NCBI GenBank assembly: GCA_902800815.1
Contig: CADCGB010000012.1
Location: 1 to 64,000, forward strand
Length of the DNA: 64,000 nucleotides
Reading direction: 5' to 3'
Origin: Fibrobacter succinogenes
GTDB taxonomy: Bacteria > Fibrobacterota > Fibrobacteria > Fibrobacterales > Fibrobacteraceae
The notes under the pieces are model-generated. The model made no database searches. It had not been told where the DNA came from and saw only the letters and a program-made list of their open reading frames with translations. The translations under genes were made by a program, and so were the position numbers. Below are positions 1 to 7,453 of this stretch, one piece after another (positions within the stretch are counted from its first letter, which is position 1; every line of letters begins with the position of its first letter).

Positions 1-367
1 CTTGCATGGGCTAACAGACCGCCTACCCGATTATTTCGAGGTAACCGGGCCCAAGAATTATAGGCCATTTTCTCCGAACCCTTCCGTCGCAATCCACACG
101 GATTCTCGCGATGAAACCTACAGGCTTGGAATTTGCAAAATCAAGACTTCGCTTGGACATCTGGTGGAATGCTACGATACGGAACGAACGCTTTGCGACA
201 TCATCAAGAACAGCCGAAAGATCGATGCAGAAATTTACGGCAAAGCGCTCAGGCTTTACGCAAAATCAAAAGACAAGAATACCCGCAACCTACTCCATTA
301 CGCCCAAATATTGAAAATAGAGAACAAAGTGGCGGAACTTATGACGGTGGTACTAAATGAAGATTAA
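1..367 (+). CDS. abiEi: AbiEi-type antitoxin / transcriptional regulator, 5'-truncated by window edge
   Basis: The frame is open from base 2 to the stop at 365-367, about 121 residues, so the N-terminus lies outside the window. The visible start LHGLTDRLPDYFEVT matches the LHGLTDRxP segment near the middle of AbiEi antitoxins. The usual N-terminal winged helix would therefore be upstream and unseen. In AbiE (type IV) systems this protein represses the operon and neutralises the nucleotidyltransferase toxin AbiEii. The stop overlaps the next gene's ATG by 11 bases, as expected for an abiEi-abiEii pair. The stretch looks more AT-rich than leuS next to it, consistent with recent transfer. Family assignment is by motif reading only. 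Confidence 0.75.
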   Translation, partial: LHGLTDRLPDYFEVTGPKNYRPFSPNPSVAIHTDSRDETYRLGICKIKTSLGHLVECYDTERTLCDIIKNSRKIDAEIYGKALRLYAKSKDKNTRNLLHYAQILKIENKVAELMTVVLNED

Positions 368-1030
368 TAAGAATTCCCTGCAAGCGAGAATCAACAACCT
401 CTCCAAAGAAATGAACGTTCACGCCAACGTCTTGCTCGTATCGTTCTTCTTTGATGCATTCATTTCAAGATTGGCCAAGTCAACATACGCCAACAAGTTT
501 GTTTTCAAGGGCGGTTTCTATCTCGCTACATTGCTCGGCGTAAAGAACCGCTACACCGCCGACATTGATTTCCTTTTGAGAAGGGAAACTATGGACGAGA
601 ATAGATTGAGGAAAATTTTCACTGACATCATCGCAATCGATGCAGACGATTCTATCTCTTTTGAAATGAAACCATTGCGTTCCGAGCCTACAACCTAGAA
701 ACGGTTGTTGCTGAAAAACTTCAAACCATTCTTTTCCGAGGATTGCTCAATAGCCGCTGCAAAGATTATTACGACATCTACATCATCAATCAATTGCAAA
801 GGAACAACATCAATATTCCTGACTTGAAGAAATCTTTTGAAACAACTTGCCAATACCGCAAAACTCCCTTTGAAAAAGAGGAAGCTCTTTTGCTTCTAGA
901 AGAAATTTCAAAGAGCGACATTCTTCAAACCCGCTGGAAGAACTACGCAAAAAAATCTTCGTTTGCAAAAGGCATCACGTTTGAAGCAACGATTGAAGCA
1001 TGCAAAGAGATTCTTGATTGTATTTTCTAA
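357..1030 (+). pseudogene. abiEii: AbiEii-type nucleotidyltransferase toxin, broken by internal deletion and frameshift
   Basis: The first part (ATG at 357, overlapping abiEi) carries the nucleotidyltransferase core KGGFYLATLL followed by RYTADIDFLLRR. It then stops at 696-698. A second frame, open from 665, continues ETIAFRAYNLETVVAEKL and LNSRCKDYYDIY, the AEKL and RxKDxYD motifs of the C-terminal half of AbiEii, to the stop at 1028-1030. The frames differ, and the central block normally lying between DIDF and AEKL (about 50 residues, including the DxGxGD strand) is missing. This implies a deletion of roughly 150 bases, not a multiple of three, near 663-675. The toxin is therefore probably inactive while the antitoxin may persist. 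Confidence 0.75.
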
Positions 1031-1059
1031 AAAAGACCGCAGCGATTAGGCTACGGTCT
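1029..1059 (-). terminator. Rho-independent terminator of leuS
   Basis: A 10-bp stem with one mismatch (1034-1043 against 1050-1059, loop GATTAG) is followed on the minus strand by six T (complement of 1029-1034). It lies 57 bases past the leuS stop and overlaps the end of the convergent AbiEii remnant. Confidence 0.75.
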
Positions 1060-1115
1060 GTAATTCTATGGATCCTATCGCGTCTTTACAGACGCTCCAG
1101 GATGACAGTCGGGTT

Positions 1116-3803
1116 TTACTTCACCACAATGTTCACAAGCTTGCCGGGGACCACGATGGACTTCACGACGGTCTTCCCGTTCATGAACTCCTTCATGCGG
1201 TCGTTATCCATGGCGAGCTTTTCGAGGGCGGCCTTGTCCATGTCCTTGGCAACAGATGCCTTCGCGCGGACCTTGCCGTTCACCTGGAACACGACTTCGA
1301 CGGTGTTTTCCACGGCCTTGGAGTGGTCGGCTTCGGGCCAAGCAACATTCGTGAGTGATTCGTTGTGTCCGAGGATGCTCCACATTTCTTCGGCGATGTG
1401 CGGGGCAAACGGGTGCAGCAACTTCACGAACGTTTCGCATGGTTCGCGGTAGCGCTTGTCCATCTTCATCATTTCGTTGTTGAAGATCATCAACTGGCTG
1501 ATCGCGGTGTTGAAGCTCATGTTCTCGATGTCGCTCGTGACCTTGATGACGGTCTGGTGCATCACCTTCTCGATGGCTTTGGGAGCAGTCTCGTCAACGA
1601 ACACCGGGGCTTCATCGCTGTCGCCGACAACAGAACGCCAGGCGCGGCCGAGGAAGCGGTTCATGCCTTCAATGCCCTTGGTCTGCCACGGCTTCACGGC
1701 ATCCAGCGGGCCCATGAACATTTCGTACAAACGAAGGCTGTCGGCACCGTAGTCGCGCACCACGTCATCCGGGTTCACGACGTTCTTCAGGGACTTACTC
1801 ATCTTCGCCACGATCTGCTTGAGCTCGATGTCGGTTCCCTTCTTGAAGAACTTTCCGTTCTTCTCTTCGACTTCGTCAGTCGGGACCTTGGAGCCAGCGG
1901 CGTCTTCGTAAGCGAAGGCGAGAATCATGCCCTGGTTGAAGAGTTTCTGGAACGGTTCGTCGGTAGAGACGAGGCCGAGATCGAACAAGACCTTGTGCCA
2001 GAAGCGGCTGTAGAGCAAGTGAAGCACAGCGTGTTCAGCACCACCCACATAGAGGTCAACCGGCATCCAGTACTTTTCAAGTTCCTTTGCCACAAATGCA
2101 TCGCCGTTGCAAGCGTCGATGTAGCGGAGGTAATACCAGCAAGAACCAGCCCACTGCGGCATGGTGTTCGTTTCGCGAATACCCTTGCGGCCGTTCTTAT
2201 CGACGACCTGGAGCCATTCGGTAGCGTTTGCGAGCGGAGACTGTCCGCCGTCACCCGGCTTGTAGTCCTTGAGTTCCGGCAACAGCACCGGCAGTTCGGA
2301 ATCATCGACAGTAGAGATTTCGCCGTCTTCCCAGTGGATAATCGGGAACGGTTCGCCCCAGTAGCGCTGGCGGCTGAAGAGCCAGTCGCGGAGCTTGTAG
2401 TTCACGGTGGCCTTACCGATCTTGTTGGCTTCGAGCCATTCGATGACCTTCGCGATGCCCTGCTTCTTGTTGAGGCCGTTCAGGCAAAGCGTGTCGTTTT
2501 GGCTGTTGATGTAGGTGCCGTCGGCAGCCCAGCATGCTTCCCCTGCGAGGACCTTCGGGCGAACATCTTCGGGGCAGCTAGCATCGGGTTCCATGATGCA
2601 GATGACGGGCAGGTTGAACTTCTTCGCGAAATCGAAGTCGCGGGTGTCGTGAGCAGGCACTGCCATGATGGCGCCGGTACCGTAGCCGGTCAGAACGTAG
2701 TCGGCAACCCACACCGGAATCTTGGTGCCGGTGAGCGGGTTCACGGCGTAGCTACCGGTAAACACGCCGGTCTTTTCCTTCGCAAGTTCGGTACGGTCGA
2801 GGTCGCTCTTCAAAGCGGCGGCGTGCACGTATTCTTCCACGGCAGTCTTCTGTTCGGCAGTCGTGAGTTCCGGCACCATCGCGTGTTCCGGGGCGACGAC
2901 CATGTAGGTGGCACCGAACAGCGTATCGCAACGGGTCGTGTAAACGCGGAGCTTCTTTTCGGTCGGCTTGCCTTCAGCATCGGCAATCGGGAAATCCACT
3001 TCGGCACCGTAGCTCTTGCCGATCCAGTTCTTCTGCATGTCCTTCACGCCCTGCGGCCAGTCGAGTTTGTCAAGGCCCTTCAGCAGGCGGTCGCCATACA
3101 GCGGGATGCGCATGAGCCACTGCTTGAGGTTACGGCGTTCCACTTCCTTGGTGCCGCACTTTTCGTGGCTGCCGTCATTCAAGACCTCTTCGTTCGCGCA
3201 AACAATCTTGCAGTGCTTGCACCACCACACCTGAGCGTCGGCGTAGTAAGCGAGGCGCTTGGAATCCTTGTACTTGCGGACTTCGGCAACACCCTTGGCT
3301 TCCACGTCGGCAGGAATCGGAAGCTCTTCGATGGGGCGGCCCTTCTGCTGGTCTTCATCGAACCAGGTGCCGTAAAGGCGCTTGAAAATCCACTGCGTCC
3401 ACTTGTAATACTTGGGGTCGGTGGTGTTGACTTCCTTGTTCCAGTCGTAGCTTAAGCCGAGGCGCTTGATCTGGCGGCGGAAATTGTCGCAGTTCTTCTT
3501 GGTGGTAATGGCCGGATGCGTACCGGTCTGAATAGCGTACTGTTCAGCGGGGAGGCCGAAAGCGTCCCAACCCATCGGGTGGAGCACGTTGAAACCGCGG
3601 CTGCGCTTGTAACGGCAGATGATGTCGGTGGCGGTGTAACCTTCGGGGTGGCCCACATGGAGGCCAGCACCGCTCGGGTACGGGAACATGTCCAGGCAGT
3701 AATACTTGGGCTTGGACTTATCTTCGCCCGTCTTGAAAGTTTGATGTTCTTCCCAGTAGGCTTGCCACTTGGTTTCGATCTCTTGCGGATTGTACTTTGC
3801 CAT
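1116..3803 (-). CDS. leuS: Leucyl-tRNA synthetase
   Basis: Charges tRNA-Leu with leucine in the cytoplasm (class Ia synthetase). The 895-residue length fits bacterial LeuRS (about 820-900). The HIGH-type motif reads HVGH at residues 49-52 within [14 protein letters not shown]. The KMSKS motif reads [15 protein letters not shown] near residue 667. Between them lie the editing-domain segments [17 protein letters not shown] and a CxxC-type zinc-ribbon stretch ([13 protein letters not shown]). The C-terminal anticodon-binding and tail regions are complete to NIVVK. The ATG at 3803 gives the standard N-terminus ([14 protein letters not shown]). A CTATATTTTA element lies 28-37 bases upstream, and the gene ends at a good terminator (1029-1059). 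It appears monocistronic. Confidence 0.98.
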   Translation of the reverse strand: MAKYNPQEIETKWQAYWEEHQTFKTGEDKSKPKYYCLDMFPYPSGAGLHVGHPEGYTATDIICRYKRSRGFNVLHPMGWDAFGLPAEQYAIQTGTHPAITTKKNCDNFRRQIKRLGLSYDWNKEVNTTDPKYYKWTQWIFKRLYGTWFDEDQQKGRPIEELPIPADVEAKGVAEVRKYKDSKRLAYYADAQVWWCKHCKIVCANEEVLNDGSHEKCGTKEVERRNLKQWLMRIPLYGDRLLKGLDKLDWPQGVKDMQKNWIGKSYGAEVDFPIADAEGKPTEKKLRVYTTRCDTLFGATYMVVAPEHAMVPELTTAEQKTAVEEYVHAAALKSDLDRTELAKEKTGVFTGSYAVNPLTGTKIPVWVADYVLTGYGTGAIMAVPAHDTRDFDFAKKFNLPVICIMEPDASCPEDVRPKVLAGEACWAADGTYINSQNDTLCLNGLNKKQGIAKVIEWLEANKIGKATVNYKLRDWLFSRQRYWGEPFPIIHWEDGEISTVDDSELPVLLPELKDYKPGDGGQSPLANATEWLQVVDKNGRKGIRETNTMPQWAGSCWYYLRYIDACNGDAFVAKELEKYWMPVDLYVGGAEHAVLHLLYSRFWHKVLFDLGLVSTDEPFQKLFNQGMILAFAYEDAAGSKVPTDEVEEKNGKFFKKGTDIELKQIVAKMSKSLKNVVNPDDVVRDYGADSLRLYEMFMGPLDAVKPWQTKGIEGMNRFLGRAWRSVVGDSDEAPVFVDETAPKAIEKVMHQTVIKVTSDIENMSFNTAISQLMIFNNEMMKMDKRYREPCETFVKLLHPFAPHIAEEMWSILGHNESLTNVAWPEADHSKAVENTVEVVFQVNGKVRAKASVAKDMDKAALEKLAMDNDRMKEFMNGKTVVKSIVVPGKLVNIVVK

Positions 3804-3844
3804 AGTTCTATCCTTTTAATTTTTTCGGGCTAAAATATAGAACT

Positions 3845-3950
3845 TTTGCGTAAGGCGAGTGAAGCGGAATTGCTTGCAATTCCATTTCCGAGCCGAGCAA
3901 AAGACGCTCGAAGAGCGTCAAAGCCCGGGAATGCGGCTTGCAATCCCGGG
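3845..3950. repeat. Cluster of three hairpin-forming palindromes between leuS and a lipoprotein gene
   Basis: Three inverted repeats lie in about 100 bases: GGAATTGC/GCAATTCC (3866-3873, 3876-3883), GACGCTC/GAGCGTC (3903-3909, 3913-3919) and CCCGGGAATGC/GCAATCCCGGG (3924-3934, 3940-3950, one mismatch). The text between them (GCGAGTGAAGCG, GAGCCGAGC) resembles words in the repeat region near 41.1 kb. This suggests a dispersed intergenic repeat. The middle hairpin also works as a terminator. Confidence 0.6.
3899..3919 (-). terminator. Probable terminator of the Cys-rich lipoprotein gene
   Basis: On the minus strand GACGCTC-TTC-GAGCGTC is followed by TTTTGC. The hairpin is a perfect 7-bp stem with a 3-base loop. 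It lies about 60 bases after the lipoprotein stop, inside the palindrome cluster. Confidence 0.55.
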
Positions 3951-3982
3951 GTGAGATATCCACAATTTGTGTATTTACAAAT

Positions 3983-5050
3983 CTACTCTGCCGGATCCTC
4001 GCAATTAGGGGCACCGTAGTATTCGCTGACAGCCCATCCAAAAAGGTAATCGTAAACATAAATGGCGCTTCCATACCATGGATACTGCTCGGTAATCTCC
4101 GCTGGCGGCGTATAACAGCACCGATTTTCGCCTTCCTCTTTCGGCTCACCACAATGGGCATATACCTTCACATCATCTATAACAAGACGCTTCCATTCGT
4201 TATTCAAGCATAAAGAGTAACACGTCGCGGAAGTCTTTGCAGACTTGAGCGTAGAATCGATCTTATTGTTGCCATCTTCAGTACACGCCTCGGCCGGAAC
4301 AGAACACGAATCTGCCGGGTCATAGCTGAATTCCTTACATTCAAGGTCGCTGTATACGCCCTGAAGCGCCCAGCCATCTTCAGTGTACTTATAGAGGATG
4401 CTATGAGACGGGTATGTCACCTTAAATGTACTATAGCCGACATTGCAACACTCATCACCCACCTTTGTCTCTGCCGTGGTGCACTTGGCGAGGGCCCCGT
4501 TAATCGAAGTCCATTTGCCTTTAACGCACATGTAGTAGAAATTGTCTTCGTAAGTCCCCAAGCTCTGCTCAAAGTGCGATTCGGCAACAGACTCTACAAC
4601 GCCTTCATTTTCTTCGTTGCATTCTTTTTTTGGACCCGTATGGCAATCGGCTTCGTCCCAGGATCCCTCTCCTGCATACTTGTAGCACGTCCAGACATCA
4701 GAGCCGAACTGGAAGCCCGAAAAAGTAGACTGCACTCGACAAAGGTCGCCCTTCTTCACTCCGGTCGTGTCGCAGGATACCCATTGTGGACGTTGAACCC
4801 TCTTACCCTGCTCGCACCGATAGTACGTATATGAATAACCGTACTTGGCATTGCCCGCCATCAACGAATCGACAGCACCTTCGTTGTCGCATGCTTCCGG
4901 ATCAGACGAAGATTCCGGCGTAGACACCGAGGAAGACGATTTTACCGGTTCCTCATTACTTGCAGACGAGGAATCGTCGCAAGCAACAAAAAACATCAAC
5001 GGGAAAGCAGCAAAAGCCGCAAGCAGCCTTAAAGAATTCTTCTTCACCAC
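3983..5050 (-). CDS. Cys-rich lipoprotein with three degenerate internal repeats, function unknown
   Basis: The N-terminus (KKNSLRLLAAFAAFPLMFFVAC) is a lipoprotein signal peptide with lipobox FVAC. It is followed by a Ser-rich linker typical of Fibrobacter lipoproteins (SSSSVSTPESSSD). The rest is about 300 residues with roughly three repeats. Each repeat has an acidic entry (CDNEGAVDSL, CNEENEGVVES, CTEDGNNKIDS), an aromatic strand ending in Cys (YYRCEQG, YYMCVKGKW, CYSLCLNNEW) and a GDxC or NRCC step. Many paired cysteines suggest a disulphide-stabilised surface domain. The start is a GTG. The SD AGGAGG sits 5 bases before the GTG at 5050 and 8 before the in-frame GTG at 5047; the latter spacing is better. 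No catalytic motif is recognised. Confidence 0.8.
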   Translation of the reverse strand: MVKKNSLRLLAAFAAFPLMFFVACDDSSSASNEEPVKSSSSVSTPESSSDPEACDNEGAVDSLMAGNAKYGYSYTYYRCEQGKRVQRPQWVSCDTTGVKKGDLCRVQSTFSGFQFGSDVWTCYKYAGEGSWDEADCHTGPKKECNEENEGVVESVAESHFEQSLGTYEDNFYYMCVKGKWTSINGALAKCTTAETKVGDECCNVGYSTFKVTYPSHSILYKYTEDGWALQGVYSDLECKEFSYDPADSCSVPAEACTEDGNNKIDSTLKSAKTSATCYSLCLNNEWKRLVIDDVKVYAHCGEPKEEGENRCCYTPPAEITEQYPWYGSAIYVYDYLFGWAVSEYYGAPNCEDPAE

Positions 5051-5245
5051 GATATCCTCCTAAGAATTTTCTCCCATCGTCCTCGCCATTAAGATACAAT
5101 TCCCATTCAGCAAAGACTAATTTGTATGTTGTTTATAGCGTAAAATTACCCTTACGTTTCAAAAAAATAAGGTTTTGGGCATAAAACAGGGATATTTTCC
5201 CAAACCAGATGGATGCGTTCACCCCTCAAAAACTATATTTGGCGC

Positions 5246-6262
5246 ATGAAATTCTTCAAATCCATACTGGCACTTGCCGCACTTTCTGCAACGGTCGCCC
5301 TCGCCCAAAGCGAATACCCTGCCGAGACCGACCCGGCATGGATTGCCTCGCAAAATGGGGGCAGCACCGAACTGAACGACGGTTCCGAAGAACCGAACCC
5401 CGACTGCATCGGGGATGGCTGCGGAGAACAGGCTGCGTCCGCTCCGGTAAAGTCTGCCGAAGCAACACGCAAGTCCTGGGAAAAGGAAGACGCCAAGGGC
5501 CCGGCCGACGAGGATGAATGCACCCCGGCAGACTCCCTGCTCCCCGAATGCCAGGAAGAGACCGTCGCAAGCGACGATGACGACGATGTGGATGACGACA
5601 CCTACGACCGCTACGTGAACGACAATACCGACATTTCCCGTGCAAGCCGCGAAGGGTTCTCCAGCGGATTCTCGCTCGGATTCAGGGTTGCAGGCGGCCT
5701 GAACAAGATTTTCCTGGGCGAAGAATTCGATGACTGGGGAATCGGGTACGAGGCCAATGGCGGCATCATCACATTGACGAAGCTTGGAAACTCCGGACTG
5801 TATGCCTCGGCGGAACTTTCCGTCGGCTACTACCGCTACCGTTACGAGGCCAAGCTCGACGAAGAAGACTACAACGAACAGGACGAAGCAACCCTCAACG
5901 TGGTGCTGTTCGAGGTACCCGTGGTGCTCAAGTACGCCATCGGTGGCGGAAACCTCACCCTGGGGCTCGGTGCCAGCATCGGCCTGAAACTCACGGGATC
6001 GTCGAAGTTCAAGCAGACCATCGAGACCAGCACGCTGACCGAGACCGACACATCCGAGGACGACCTTATCCCCTCTGCGGGCGTGGAAGTCGGCGGCATC
6101 TTCGAAATCGGATACACCATAAACAAGAACTTCGCCGTTGACCTGCGACTGAACCAGCGCGTGCTGAACCTCCTGAACCAGGACGTGGTCGCCGTGACCT
6201 CGATGACCGGCATGAAACTGCTCGCATCGCACGCGACACTCGGCTTCTCGCTGTTCCTCTAG
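5246..6262 (+). CDS. Outer-membrane beta-barrel protein (small OmpA/PorT-like barrel) with acidic N-terminal linker
   Basis: The signal peptide is MKFFKSILALAALSATVALAQ. I chose the ATG at 5246 because it begins this signal sequence; an in-frame ATG at 5213 adds 11 residues and fits less well. About 110 acidic, Pro/Glu/Asp-rich residues follow (including a DDDDDVDDD run), then about 200 residues of alternating aromatic/hydrophobic strands ending in LGFSLFL, a typical barrel C-terminus. It is paralogous to the next gene (6391-7224): both have a LKLTGSSxF segment followed by LNLLNQ near the C-terminus. The role is unknown; an 8-10 strand envelope barrel with an acidic periplasmic or surface linker is inferred. 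Confidence 0.8.
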   Translation: MKFFKSILALAALSATVALAQSEYPAETDPAWIASQNGGSTELNDGSEEPNPDCIGDGCGEQAASAPVKSAEATRKSWEKEDAKGPADEDECTPADSLLPECQEETVASDDDDDVDDDTYDRYVNDNTDISRASREGFSSGFSLGFRVAGGLNKIFLGEEFDDWGIGYEANGGIITLTKLGNSGLYASAELSVGYYRYRYEAKLDEEDYNEQDEATLNVVLFEVPVVLKYAIGGGNLTLGLGASIGLKLTGSSKFKQTIETSTLTETDTSEDDLIPSAGVEVGGIFEIGYTINKNFAVDLRLNQRVLNLLNQDVVAVTSMTGMKLLASHATLGFSLFL

Positions 6263-6390
6263 CCTAAAAACCGAAAAATCGGTATAAAAAGCCCCGCCTC
6301 TAAGTAAAAAAAAGTTTGCCACACTCCCTTTGGACAAAATAAATTTATAATAAGGGGGGTGTTTAACTTTGGATTTATTATAATTCTAGC

Positions 6391-7224
6391 ATGAAATCGA
6401 GAATTGCTCCATTCCTGGCAGCGACATTCCTAGCTGTGTTCACTCCATCCTTCGCGGATGAGTTCGATGACTTTGACAACGACAATACCGCAGTCTCTGC
6501 CGGTAGCGATGCATCAAGTTCAGATACATACGATGGTTCGCAAGCTAGCGAATTCGCAGACGATGCCGAATATGCGGCGGAGTACGCACAGTACCGCAGG
6601 GAGAAGACCTCCAAGGCAGAAATCAACCGCCAGCGTACCGAAGGCTTTGCAAGGACAATCATCCTGGGCGTCCACGCGAGCGCGGGCGTAAACACGTTTA
6701 TCGGCCAGGACACCGAAGGCTGGGGTCTCGGCTTCCAAGGCGCGGCAGGCCTCTCGGTGCAGTTGCCTCTCGGCGTCAAGAACCTGAACATGGTTCCCGA
6801 ACTGGTATTCTCGTACCGCTACTACTCTTACGCGACTGACACCGAATTCGGCGACGATGATGCAAGCATCAACATCATGCTCTTTGAAATCCCGCTCATC
6901 GTGCGTTACACGTTCGTCGACCTCAACATGTTCGTGGGTCTGGGCGTGAACCTCGGCCTCAAGCTTACGGGTTCTTCAGAGTTCAACCAGAACATGGACA
7001 TGGGTGACAACAGCACGCGTACCAATACTCTCGCCACCACGGGCTTCGAAGTGGGCGTGGCACTCGACCTCGGCTACATGGTGACCCGCTGGGTGCAGGT
7101 GAACTTGCGCTGCGTGCAGGGATTCACGAACCTCCTGAACCAGACACTCAATGCGGAAGTCGCCTTCAAGGATGCAAACTTCCTTACATCGTACGTGATG
7201 ATGGGCGTGAGCTTCCTGTTCTAG
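6391..7224 (+). CDS. Outer-membrane beta-barrel protein, paralogue of the preceding gene
   Basis: The signal peptide is MKSRIAPFLAATFLAVFTPSFA. It is followed by a short Asp/Ser-rich linker and a barrel of about 200 residues ending VMMGVSFLF. Motifs GLKLTGSSEFNQ and TNLLNQ align with GLKLTGSSKFKQ and LNLLNQ of the upstream paralogue, which points to an old tandem duplication. The linker here is about half as long. The 128-base gap before it contains TATAAT at 6379-6384 just upstream of the ATG, so it may have its own promoter. A strong terminator follows at 7261-7286. Confidence 0.8.
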   Translation: MKSRIAPFLAATFLAVFTPSFADEFDDFDNDNTAVSAGSDASSSDTYDGSQASEFADDAEYAAEYAQYRREKTSKAEINRQRTEGFARTIILGVHASAGVNTFIGQDTEGWGLGFQGAAGLSVQLPLGVKNLNMVPELVFSYRYYSYATDTEFGDDDASINIMLFEIPLIVRYTFVDLNMFVGLGVNLGLKLTGSSEFNQNMDMGDNSTRTNTLATTGFEVGVALDLGYMVTRWVQVNLRCVQGFTNLLNQTLNAEVAFKDANFLTSYVMMGVSFLF

Positions 7225-7260
7225 TTAGCAATTAGTTATTGGCCAATAGCCATTAGAAAA

Positions 7261-7286
7261 AGCGGGTTTCGAGCCCGCTTTTTTTC
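7261..7286 (+). terminator. Terminator after the paired barrel genes
   Basis: AGCGGG (7261-7266) pairs with CCCGCT (7274-7279) and is followed by a run of T to 7286. It lies 36 bases after the stop at 7224. Confidence 0.85.
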
Positions 7287-7410
7287 TTTGATATGAATGC
7301 GGTTTCCTCGCGAGAAACGACATCCTCGCTATACGATACTTGGCAACTTGTTGCCATAGTAGAGTTATCCTCTTTGGGGAGTAGGCGAGAATCCATACAG
7401 TTATGGATAG

Positions 7411-7435
7411 AAAAGCGCCCATGCAAGCATGGGCG
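7411..7435 (-). terminator. Terminator of the aminopropyltransferase-like gene
   Basis: A 9-bp perfect stem CGCCCATGC/GCATGGGCG (7416-7424 and 7427-7435) is followed on the minus strand by CTTTTCTATCC. It lies 19 bases past the stop at 7454. Confidence 0.7.
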
Positions 7436-7453
7436 ACTACAGGTTCTATGAGT

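Noticed and set aside
1365-3455. Plus-strand open frame of about 696 codons opposite leuS
   Set aside because: leuS is unambiguous with HVGH and KMSKS; the opposite frame is compositional.
6264-6284. Weak hairpin ACCGA/TCGGT after the first barrel gene
   Set aside because: Only a 5-bp stem with no T run; not convincing as a terminator.
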